DNA of 8,997 nucleotides, from positions 1-8,997 of the forward strand of contig MU158600.1 of NCBI GenBank assembly GCA_015711895.1. Reading direction: 5' to 3'. This document shows, one piece after another, positions 1-5,814 of this stretch (the stretch's first letter is position 1; each line of letters begins with the position of its first letter). The stretch is from Candidatus Solincola tengchongensis (GTDB taxonomy: Bacteria; Actinomycetota; Geothermincolia; Geothermincolales; RBG-13-55-18). The notes beneath the pieces were generated by a model. It saw only the letters and a list, made by a program, of their open reading frames with translations. It made no database searches and was not told where the DNA came from. The position numbers and the translations under genes are program-made.

Positions 1-50
1 GTTGAGCCCTTCGCGGGGCTCCGTGGGTTCGAATCCCACCCTCTCCGCCA
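1..50 (+). tRNA. tRNA-Ser, 3' portion (5' part outside window)
   Basis: The window opens inside the long variable arm of a class II tRNA. GAGCCC (4-9) pairs with GGGCTC (16-21), giving a six-base-pair variable stem. It is followed by a perfect T arm, GTGGG (23-27), loop TTCGAAT (28-34) and CCCAC (35-39). Then come the 3' acceptor strand CCTCTCC (40-46), discriminator G47 and an encoded CCA (48-50). A long variable arm allows only Ser, Leu or bacterial Tyr. A G at the discriminator position favours Ser, since Leu and Tyr tRNAs carry A there. The anticodon is left of the window, so the isoacceptor cannot be named. Confidence 0.93.
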
Positions 51-60
51 ACCCTATTAT

Positions 61-80
61 GTCCTCTCCTGTGTGAGGAC
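61..80. terminator. Hairpin between the tRNA and the convergent Fe-S gene (weak terminator candidate)
   Basis: GTCCTC (61-66) and GAGGAC (75-80) form a six-base-pair inverted repeat with an eight-base loop. It sits between the 3' end of the tRNA and the stop codon of the leftward iron-sulfur gene. The position suits a shared terminator for convergent transcripts, but neither side has a proper T-run, so intrinsic termination is doubtful. Confidence 0.25.
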
Positions 81-84
81 GCGG

Positions 85-1176
85 TCACCCTCTGCGCGGC
101 GGGGGGACGAAGACGCTGCGCATGCCGGTCCGTTCCAGGGACATGGCTCTGCTGGGGCAATGGTAGGCGCAAACACCGCAGCCGATGCACCTGTTTATAT
201 CCACTCGCGCTACCTCCCCGTCCAAGGCCACGGCCTCCATGGGGCACTTTTCCACGCACACCTCGCAGCCGGTGCAGAGGTCCCCGTCGACGGCCGCACG
301 GTGGGAGGCGTAGGTCATCATGGGCGCCGCGCCGCGGTAGAAGAGGTCGAAGGTGCCGCAGCAGCACTTGCAACAGTTGCAGATGGCGAACTCGTCCCTC
401 AGCGGGTCGTTCTTCTCGTGGAAGAACTTGTGGACCAGGCCGGCATCCTCGCACTCCTTGAGGATTCTCTTGGCCTCTTCCGCCGTTATCTCCTTGCCGA
501 ACCCGTAATCGATCATGAACCGGGCAGAGCGTCCGAAGGTGAGGCAATTGACCTTCTCCTCCGTCACCCGGCAGGGATTTCCCAAGAGGTCCTTGTGATG
601 CCGGCAGTAGCAATGGCTGACGGCGAAGGTGTCGAACTTGTCCACTATCTTCATGGCGTCCTCGTAAGGCATGACCGTGTCCTGCTTCAGGTCCACCTCG
701 CATTCCACGGGAACCACCCGCGTTATGGGCGGCACCGCCTTGAGGACCTCCATGGTCGGCTCGTAATTGGCCTGCACCAGGCTCGCCAGCTCGTCGAACA
801 GCCTCTCGAAGAGCACTGCGAGCCTTTTCTCTTTTTCCCCCGTCCCGCCCCGCACCATGGTCAGCTCGAAGAGGCCGGGGAGCGGGGGCATGAGGTGATA
901 GACGTCCACGCCACTGCTCCTGCTGCGGCTGACCATGAGAGCTCCCTTGTGCAGCAGGCCGTCCAACATGGCCTGGAGTGAAGCATCGTCCAGATCGCAG
1001 CGCTCCCTTATTTCCTGCAGGTTCAAAGAGGGTCTGTCGAAAGTCTGGATGAACTCCGCTTCCTCCTCGTCGAGGATGGTCTGCAGGAGCTCGATGAGGG
1101 TCTCGGTGACGGGCAGGGGGACCTGCCCGGCGGCGACCATCCTGTTGGCGGCCCTGGTCCATACGTTCCCGGACAT
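85..1176 (-). CDS. Cysteine-rich 4Fe-4S ferredoxin-domain protein with N-terminal helix-turn-helix-like region
   Basis: A 363-residue cytoplasmic protein without signal peptide or membrane segment. Residues about 18-85 are helix-rich and resemble a winged helix (inferred from pattern only). A central part carries CYC at 189-191, C202 and C211, followed by the compact array CNCCKCCC at 266-273. The C-terminus is a classical two-cluster ferredoxin domain: CTGCEVCVEKCP (C301, C304, C307, C311) and CIGCGVCAYHCP (C330, C333, C336, C340), expected to hold two [4Fe-4S] clusters. The extra cysteines could bind a further metal or cluster. The likely role is electron transfer or redox sensing in an anaerobe; the partner is unknown and no redox enzyme is adjacent. 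The ATG at 1176 is chosen because GGAGG at 1182-1186 lies five bases upstream. A GTG at 1182 would add two residues but overlaps that Shine-Dalgarno. A TATAAT box lies about 36 bases upstream. Confidence 0.85.
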   Translation of the reverse strand: MSGNVWTRAANRMVAAGQVPLPVTETLIELLQTILDEEEAEFIQTFDRPSLNLQEIRERCDLDDASLQAMLDGLLHKGALMVSRSRSSGVDVYHLMPPLPGLFELTMVRGGTGEKEKRLAVLFERLFDELASLVQANYEPTMEVLKAVPPITRVVPVECEVDLKQDTVMPYEDAMKIVDKFDTFAVSHCYCRHHKDLLGNPCRVTEEKVNCLTFGRSARFMIDYGFGKEITAEEAKRILKECEDAGLVHKFFHEKNDPLRDEFAICNCCKCCCGTFDLFYRGAAPMMTYASHRAAVDGDLCTGCEVCVEKCPMEAVALDGEVARVDINRCIGCGVCAYHCPSRAMSLERTGMRSVFVPPPRRG

Positions 1177-1211
1177 GTGCACCTCCCTCTCGGTTGCCTT
1201 TCACGCCTTCG

Positions 1212-1217
1212 ATTATA
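1212..1217 (-). promoter_or_regulatory. Perfect -10 box upstream of the Fe-S gene
   Basis: On the minus strand the sequence reads TATAAT, an exact sigma70-type -10 hexamer. It predicts a start near 1205 and a leader of about 30 bases before the ATG at 1176. No good -35 is seen at 16-18 bases upstream, and there is no TGn extended -10, so an activator or another sigma context may be needed. Confidence 0.5.
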
Positions 1218-1219
1218 CT

Positions 1220-1229
1220 GCCCATGGGC
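1220..1229. promoter_or_regulatory. 10-bp palindrome abutting the -10 box (operator candidate)
   Basis: GCCCATGGGC is a perfect ten-base palindrome. It sits in the -35/-10 spacer, two bases from the TATAAT box of the iron-sulfur gene. Its placement would let a dimeric repressor block RNA polymerase. A GC-rich ten-base palindrome can also occur by chance, so this is only a candidate. Confidence 0.25.
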
Positions 1230-1393
1230 CCCGGCGTGATGAGGTCCGGTAGTCCGTGATTCTTACGGGATGCCGGGAATTGCGCCTTCGGAACATTGAC
1301 CTCCACGCGGTGAGGCCTGAAGCGCCAGCCCCTTGTCGCCTGGGATTCGCCCGGAGCACTCCCTTAAGGCCGCCAAGCGTCGAAGGAGAGAGC

Positions 1394-1439
1394 CGAAAAC
1401 GAGCACCGGCTGTTTTCGACGCACGGGCTTTTCCGCCCG
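1394..1439 (-). terminator. Two adjacent inverted repeats downstream of udp (weak terminator candidates)
   Basis: Just past the udp stop codon, in its direction of transcription, are two small inverted repeats. CGGGC (1424-1428) pairs with GCCCG (1435-1439) around a six-base loop. CGAAAAC (1394-1400) pairs with GTTTTCG (1412-1418) around an eleven-base loop. Neither is followed by a clear T-run on the minus strand. They may end or protect the udp mRNA. The rest of the stretch between the Fe-S gene and udp (1183-1461) shows nothing coding. Confidence 0.25.
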
Positions 1440-1461
1440 GTAGACCCGTATTCGGGCATTT

Positions 1462-2283
1462 TCACCCTGAGACGATCAGCGATTCCAGCGCTTTAACCGC
1501 CACCGCGACCGCGTTGCCCTCTCCTCTCTTTAAAGCCTCCGACCTGATACGGCCTCCCTCCGCATGGCGGTCTACCACGCCCGTCACGCACCCCCCTCTG
1601 AGCCCCAGCACCCCACACATGGTGAGCAGCGTGGCCGCCTCCATCTCGTAGTTGAGGACGTTCATCCTGCGCCATTCCTCGGTCATTCCCCGGAAGCGGC
1701 GTGGGATGTAACCGCGGAAGGCGTCATGGCGCTCCTGCCCGGGATAGAAGGTGTCCGAGGAACAGGTGATGCCCACGTGATGCGGGATGCCCAGTTCCTC
1801 CGCTGCCGCGACCAGGGCGTCCACAAGCAGATGGTGGGCCACGGCAGGATATTCGACAGGGGCATAGTGGGCGGAGGCGCCGTCCAGACGTACCGCACCG
1901 GTGGTTATGATCACGTCTCCGACCTCTATGTCTGGCTGGATGGCTCCCGAGGTGCCCACGCGGATGAACGTCTCCACGCCCAGTCGGGCCAGCTCCTCGA
2001 CGGCGATGGAGGTCGAAGGTCCCCCGATGCCCGTCGAGGTCACCAGCAAGGGGACACCGCCCAGATATCCCAACCAGGTGCGGAACTCGCGCTTCCAGGC
2101 CAGCTCTCGGCATCTCTCAAGGGGAGGAGTGGAGGCGATGGCTTCCACGCGGGCCGGGTCGCCGGGGAGCAGGGCGTATTTGGCGCCCACGATGTCCTTC
2201 TTGCGGAGGGAGAGGTGATAGACGGTTGACGACCGTCTCGGTTCCCTCGCGCCTGCCGCTTTCGCTTGTCCGTTAAGGTCCAT
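1462..2283 (-). CDS. udp: Uridine phosphorylase
   Basis: A 273-residue cytoplasmic nucleoside phosphorylase (NP-I/PNP_UDP_1 family). It splits uridine with phosphate into uracil and ribose 1-phosphate for pyrimidine salvage. Residues about 20-272 follow the E. coli Udp pattern end to end. GDP at 41-43 and RVGTSGAIQP at 108-117 form the phosphate site (R108, T111), with TGIGGPS at 84-90. SDTFYPGQER at 176-185 supplies the Gln183/Arg185 pair that selects uracil. NYEMEAATLL at 211-220 supplies Met214/Glu215 for ribose. The Gln-Arg pair separates it from purine-specific relatives. Compared with the roughly 253-residue E. coli protein it has about 20 extra, probably disordered, N-terminal residues. 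The ATG at 2283 is preferred because GAGGAGG lies ten bases upstream. An in-frame ATG at 2316 would add eleven residues but has no ribosome site and would bury that motif. It appears to be a single-gene unit; no clear promoter was found. Confidence 0.93.
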   Translation of the reverse strand: MDLNGQAKAAGAREPRRSSTVYHLSLRKKDIVGAKYALLPGDPARVEAIASTPPLERCRELAWKREFRTWLGYLGGVPLLVTSTGIGGPSTSIAVEELARLGVETFIRVGTSGAIQPDIEVGDVIITTGAVRLDGASAHYAPVEYPAVAHHLLVDALVAAAEELGIPHHVGITCSSDTFYPGQERHDAFRGYIPRRFRGMTEEWRRMNVLNYEMEAATLLTMCGVLGLRGGCVTGVVDRHAEGGRIRSEALKRGEGNAVAVAVKALESLIVSG

Positions 2284-2634
2284 GCCGTGCGTGCCTCCTC
2301 GTGACAAAAGGGACATGGGTTTTCACGGTCCTTAAGTGTCGAGAGAAATATTCCCGTTCGGATTCGGATCTTAAACCTCGTGCTCTCCGTGGCGCCTTAC
2401 GCGCGCCGGAAGCTCGATGCCCGTTTCCCGTCCGGATACCGTAGCCTTTCGGCGGTCGCCTCAGGATTTGGGAACGTTCGAGAGACCGGCCTGTCATCTT
2501 CGCGAAACAGGAAGGCTTACGGGATGAGAAAGGCGACCTCTCGCGGGCAGATCTTAGGAAAACGTGCTTCGCTCGCCGGCGCAGAGGAGAACCCGGAGGA
2601 TGTCGAGAAAACCGCAAGGGCTGCATTCGAGGAT

Positions 2635-2663
2635 TTGACCATGCCTTGAGAAGGTCTTATATT
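2635..2663 (+). promoter_or_regulatory. Near-consensus sigma70-type promoter far upstream of the lipoprotein gene
   Basis: TTGACC (2635-2640) and TATATT (2658-2663) are separated by exactly 17 bases. Each hexamer matches five of six consensus positions. Predicted transcription starts near 2670 and runs rightward. The first credible gene in that direction starts at 3024, giving an untranslated leader of about 350 bases or room for a small RNA. Confidence 0.45.
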
Positions 2664-2864
2664 CGAGAAAGGTGAATCAGGAGCGCCTTTAAGCTTCCGT
2701 CGAACTCGGCTAGAAACGCGAAGACGCCGTTGGGAGAAAAAATAGGAAGCAGTTCTTCAAGAGGAGAGATCACCGCCCTCCGGGGTCAAGCGCGTTTATC
2801 GTGGAAACACCGTGCTTGTCGTTCACATGGGATTCTTGACGCCCCGACCGTGAAAATGCGAGTG

Positions 2865-2888
2865 CCCGCGATTGCGGGTTGAAGCCCG
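2865..2888 (+). other. Pair of mutually exclusive small hairpins in the lipoprotein leader
   Basis: CCCGC (2865-2869) pairs with GCGGG (2874-2878) around GATT. The same CGGG (2875-2878) can instead pair with CCCG (2885-2888) around TTGAAG. The stems are only five and four base pairs, so a switch is possible but weakly supported. Confidence 0.2.
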
Positions 2889-3023
2889 GACGCGCCGAGC
2901 CGTGTGTTCTTACCTTAAAAAACGGGATTTGTGCTCACGGAAGGAGAAAGAGGGCTGGCCTCGATTGCTGGGGCATCGGGCTGCGAGGAGGCTGTCGGGC
3001 ATGGTCGGGGGGAGGCGGGGGTA

Positions 3024-3674
3024 ATGGATGTTCAAAGGAGATTAATGGTAATCCTGGCCTGCGTGTTTCTGATGAGCCTGAGCGCGCTCGCGGGGGTGAG
3101 CTGCGGAAGGTCGGAGACCGCGGAAGTGACCGCCGAGGAAAGCTTGGAGGAGAGGGCAGGGGAGGGCACCGAGGGGGTGGAGGGGACGACCACCGGCGAA
3201 GGGCCGGAAGCGGCGGAGGAGGGCGGGGAACGCCCGGAGGAAAAACCCCCTCTCGAGGCCGGGGGTCTGCCCTTCAGCTTCGACACTCAGACCATCGGAT
3301 CGGGCGGTTATCCCGACCTCACCATCTCCGACATCCGATGGTCCGACCAGGGCGATTACTACCGCTTCGTCTTCGAGATACGCAAGACGGATGGCGGCAA
3401 CGCCGACCGCCTGCCGCTCTCGCAGAGTTACTACTCACCGGATCGGACCCGCCTGTTCATCTTCGTGTCCAACGTGTCGGTGACGGACGACCAGCTGCGG
3501 GAAGAGGGCGACAGCGTCTTCCTGGGCCATCTGCCCGTCTCTCGTATAACCCATACAACGGGCCCGAGCAGCATAGAGATCACCTTCGTCCTGGACCTGG
3601 TGAGGCCACTGCCCTGCTACCTGCATTACGAGACCGCTCCCCTGAGGGTGATCCTGGACGTGAGAAAAACCTGA
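3024..3674 (+). CDS. Putative lipoprotein with acidic linker and C-terminal AMIN-like domain
   Basis: A 216-residue predicted envelope protein. The N-terminus has a charged n-region (RR at 5-6), a hydrophobic core (about 7-23) and Cys27 preceded by AGVS. This is an imperfect but acceptable lipobox with Gly at -3, suggesting a membrane-anchored lipoprotein. Residues about 30-80 are a low-complexity Glu/Gly/Thr linker. Residues about 97-214 look like a compact beta-rich domain (from PDLTISDIRW to LRVILDVRK) resembling the AMIN-like domain of actinobacterial lipoproteins. The fold is assigned by pattern only and its ligand is unknown. The ATG at 3024 is chosen because GGAGG lies about eight bases upstream and the start keeps the two arginines. 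An ATG at 3045 also follows AAAGGAG but would remove the positive n-region. The frame stays open upstream to 2931 without a better start. Confidence 0.8.
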   Translation: MDVQRRLMVILACVFLMSLSALAGVSCGRSETAEVTAEESLEERAGEGTEGVEGTTTGEGPEAAEEGGERPEEKPPLEAGGLPFSFDTQTIGSGGYPDLTISDIRWSDQGDYYRFVFEIRKTDGGNADRLPLSQSYYSPDRTRLFIFVSNVSVTDDQLREEGDSVFLGHLPVSRITHTTGPSSIEITFVLDLVRPLPCYLHYETAPLRVILDVRKT

Positions 3675-3790
3675 TCTCCGCCAAGGGATTGGCCTGACGC
3701 ATCTAGGGATTCGTCCAGCCGTTCCGTTGCGACGGACCTCGGCTCCACGTTTACTCAATCGGCAGGAAGCAGGTGCTGATGGTGGCCAGA

Positions 3791-3804
3791 ACGTCGCCCG
3801 ACGT
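3791..3804. other. Perfect 14-base inverted repeat downstream of the lipoprotein gene
   Basis: ACGTCG, two bases, CGACGT: six-base arms around CC, followed on the + strand by GCAACTTTT. It lies in the gap between the convergent lipoprotein and methyltransferase genes, 116 bases past the lipoprotein stop. It could be a weak terminator stem with a four-base loop, or a protein site. A smaller hairpin, TCCGT/ACGGA at 3723-3736, lies upstream. No gene is seen in the gap 3675-3950. Confidence 0.25.
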
Positions 3805-3906
3805 GCAACTTTTCCGCTATTCTTCCTCCAATACCGCCGGCGGCTCTTACATCCCGTTCCGGTAGGGCGCATGGCTATGGTCTGCCTTGCCTTGCGGATA
3901 TTTTCC

Positions 3907-3951
3907 AGGGGCTGGCATATGAGCGGACCTAGCGGCCCGATGCAAGCCCCT
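3907..3951 (+). terminator. Inverted repeat at the convergent junction, likely rightward terminator
   Basis: AGGGGCT (3907-3913) pairs with AGCCCCT (3945-3951). After one mismatch the stem continues with GCA (3915-3917) against TGC (3941-3943), around a loop of about 23 bases. On the + strand it is followed at once by a T-rich run (TATTT, 3952-3956), fitting termination of the lipoprotein transcript. On the minus strand the stem starts at the methyltransferase stop codon but lacks a T-run, so it may end or stabilise that operon's mRNA less efficiently. Confidence 0.4.
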
Positions 3952-4784
3952 TATTTGAGCGCCGAGATCATGCCGTATCCCATGACCCCGTCGCGAAAGG
4001 CCTTCTCCAGGCTGGTGCAGGCCCTGGCGAAGTCGGCGGCGTAACGGCGGGAGGCCTTTTCCCCGGCGCGCTCCAGGAAACGCAGGGCGTTCTCTCGCCA
4101 GTGTTTCAGGGTGGGGGTGACCTTGTCCGTCACGTTGACCACCCGCAGGTCGGTGAAACCGGTATCCACGAGGATGTCGCAGAGCTTCCCCAGGGTGCTT
4201 ATATGGGCCGGTCCCCATACCTTGGGGGCGAAGAGGAAGTCCCCCAGGTTGGCAAGCATGTTCCGCAACCCTTCCCGGAAGGGCAGCGTCCTCAATTGCA
4301 CGAGATCGCACATGGCCAGCCTCCCACCTTTCTTCAGGACCCTGAAGCACTCCCGGGATAAGGCCGCCTTGTCCTCGATGGGGTGAGAGGCCTCCATGAT
4401 CCACACCAGGTCGAAGGTCTCATCGGGAAAGCCGTTCCGCAGGGCATCGGCCACCTTGAACCTCACCGCATCGCATCCCCGTTCCCTGCTCGACTCCTCG
4501 GCAATGCGCACACCCACTTCGCTGTTGGAGATGCCGTCCACGGCGCATCCGTATCTCTCGTGAATGTAGAAGGCCGCCCCTCCTATTCCGCAGCCCACGT
4601 CCAGTACCCTGCGGTTCGCATCAAGCTCGCACAGGCGGAGGAGCTCTTCCACCATGTCCAGTGCGGCCTGAGAGAGGCTCTCCTCCCCGGTGCGGAAATA
4701 ACCGAAGTGGAAGTGGTCACCCATGAACTCTCTCCACAGGGCGGTGACCTTCTGGTAGTGAGCCGCCGAATCCCGAGTCAACAC
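3951..4784 (-). CDS. Class I SAM-dependent methyltransferase, last gene of the E1 cluster
   Basis: A 277-residue soluble methyltransferase of the UbiE/tocopherol-methyltransferase-like group. HFHFGYF (24-30) is the N-terminal motif of this group. VLDVGCGIGG (60-69) is SAM motif I. GISNSEV (84-90) follows the acidic ribose-binding region. FDLVWIMEASHP (124-135) is the motif II/active-site region and RVLKKGGRLAMCD (148-160) the motif III region. Relatives methylate small molecules (sterols, tocopherols, glycine derivatives, rebeccamycin or rifamycin intermediates) on C, N or O; the acceptor here cannot be read. It starts ten bases after the stop of the E1 beta gene. That TGA is part of the Shine-Dalgarno stretch TGAAAGGAGG, so translation is probably coupled. 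The start is GTG at 4784; the TTG next to it at 4781 has better spacing (six bases) and is a real alternative. It is the last gene of the operon, facing a convergent neighbour. Confidence 0.9.
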   Translation of the reverse strand: MLTRDSAAHYQKVTALWREFMGDHFHFGYFRTGEESLSQAALDMVEELLRLCELDANRRVLDVGCGIGGAAFYIHERYGCAVDGISNSEVGVRIAEESSRERGCDAVRFKVADALRNGFPDETFDLVWIMEASHPIEDKAALSRECFRVLKKGGRLAMCDLVQLRTLPFREGLRNMLANLGDFLFAPKVWGPAHISTLGKLCDILVDTGFTDLRVVNVTDKVTPTLKHWRENALRFLERAGEKASRRYAADFARACTSLEKAFRDGVMGYGMISALK

Positions 4785-4794
4785 CCTCCTCCTT

Positions 4795-5814
4795 TCAGGC
4801 GTCGTGTCCGCAGAGGCGCAGGGCGGCTTCCCTTATGCGGCGCACGTCGGGCAAGACCTCGTCCTCCAGTCGGCGTGCGTAGGGGATGACCTCCCAGGGG
4901 CCCACCCGGGCAAAGTCCGCCTTGATCCCGGCCTCGGCCAGGACCGCGGCCACCTCCCCGCTGAGCCCGTACCCGAGGTAGTCCTCATCCACCACCAGGA
5001 CGCGGCCGGCGCGCGCGGCGGAGGAGAGGATGAGCTCGCGGTCCAGGGGGCAGGCGCTGCGCAGGTCGACGACGTCGGCTTTGATGCCATTATCTTCCAG
5101 TATATCCGCGGCCTCCAGGCAGCGGTGCAGGCTCACGCCCAGGCTGAGGATGGAGATATCGCCGCCGTCCCGCGCTTTTCTGGCCTTGCCGATGGGGACC
5201 GGGAGGGGTGGGGAGGGCACCTCCCCCCTCGCCCCGGCCGCGGGGACGTCGAAGCAGACCGTGCTCCGGCCGCCGGCGCCGAGGTAGTCCAACCAGTAGT
5301 CGGAGAGCAGCTTGTGCTCCAGGAAGACCACCGGGTCCTCGCTCTCTACGGCCGAGAGCATGAGCCCGGCGGCATCGGCGGGGTTGGAGGGGACGACAAC
5401 GGCTATCCCGGGCATCCCGGAGAGAAGGCCCCACAGGCACTGCTCGTGCTGTCCCGCGTCACCGTAGCCGCCGCCGCAGGAAGCCCGTACCACCAGGGGA
5501 ACGTTCCACTTGCCTCCCGAGAAGGCCCTGATTTTGGTGGCCTGGTTGAGGAGGGCGTCGAAGGCCACGGCGATGAAGTCCACCATCATGATCTCCACCA
5601 CCGGGCGCAGGCCGGCCATGGCCGCGCCCACTCCCGCGGCGAGGAAGGCGGCCTCGCTTATGGGCGCCTGGCGCACTCTTTTAGGGCCGAAACGCACGAA
5701 GAGTTCGCGGCGCAGCATGGTGACGTCCTCCCCGAAGGTGATCACCCGCTCGTCGCGTTCCATGGCCATCCCCAGGGCGAAGTCTATGGCTTGAGCGAAG
5801 GTCATCTCAGGCAT
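4795..5814 (-). CDS. Thiamine-diphosphate 2-oxoacid dehydrogenase E1 component, beta subunit
   Basis: A 339-residue protein matching PdhB/AcoB/BkdA2-type E1 beta along its whole length. It forms an alpha2beta2 enzyme with the adjacent alpha subunit and decarboxylates a 2-oxo acid. FGEDV (27-31) carries Glu29, the residue expected to activate the thiamine aminopyrimidine ring. APISEAAFLAAGVGAAMAG (50-68) and VEIMMVDF (73-80) are the pyrimidine-binding fold. GYGDAGQHEQ (116-125) holds the conserved active-site His123; the usual Ser after it is Glu here. VVPSNPADAAGL (140-151) and VVFLEHKLL (162-170) are family signatures. The C-terminal transketolase-C-like domain begins around 219 and includes DLRSACPLD (250-258). 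A proline-rich segment at about 183-215 is somewhat longer than usual. It overlaps the alpha gene by eight bases, the alpha TGA lying inside its first codons. Pyruvate, acetoin and branched-chain types cannot be separated here. An in-frame ATG at 5805 is a second possible start. Confidence 0.93.
   Translation of the reverse strand: MPEMTFAQAIDFALGMAMERDERVITFGEDVTMLRRELFVRFGPKRVRQAPISEAAFLAAGVGAAMAGLRPVVEIMMVDFIAVAFDALLNQATKIRAFSGGKWNVPLVVRASCGGGYGDAGQHEQCLWGLLSGMPGIAVVVPSNPADAAGLMLSAVESEDPVVFLEHKLLSDYWLDYLGAGGRSTVCFDVPAAGARGEVPSPPLPVPIGKARKARDGGDISILSLGVSLHRCLEAADILEDNGIKADVVDLRSACPLDRELILSSAARAGRVLVVDEDYLGYGLSGEVAAVLAEAGIKADFARVGPWEVIPYARRLEDEVLPDVRRIREAALRLCGHDA

Larger units (their letters stand above)
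2284..3023. other. Long intergenic region between divergent udp and lipoprotein genes; no credible gene
   Basis: This stretch of about 740 bases separates the leftward udp from the rightward lipoprotein gene. Open frames in it are short, rich in Arg and Ser, lack Shine-Dalgarno sequences and resemble no family I recognise, so I call none. The left half must hold the udp promoter, but no good -35/-10 pair is evident there. The right half carries a strong promoter-like pair (2635-2663) and a stretch with small hairpins around 2865-2888. I recognise no riboswitch, tRNA or insertion-sequence remnant. Confidence 0.6.

Noticed and set aside
73..981. 302-codon rightward open frame antisense to the Fe-S gene
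   Set aside because: It mirrors the cysteine-rich gene in another frame and is rich in His/Ala/Gly with no family features. The minus-strand protein has textbook ferredoxin motifs.
2273..2649. Open frames of 117 (minus) and 89 (plus) codons in the long intergenic region
   Set aside because: Arg/Ser-rich composition, no ribosome site, no recognisable domain; the minus one overlaps the udp start. Either could still be a novel small gene, but nothing supports it.
2671..2800. Possible riboswitch in the lipoprotein leader
   Set aside because: I compared it by eye with glycine, TPP and cyclic-di-GMP riboswitch cores. Short GGAGAGA- and CCGGGG-like pieces occur, but the conserved core order does not.
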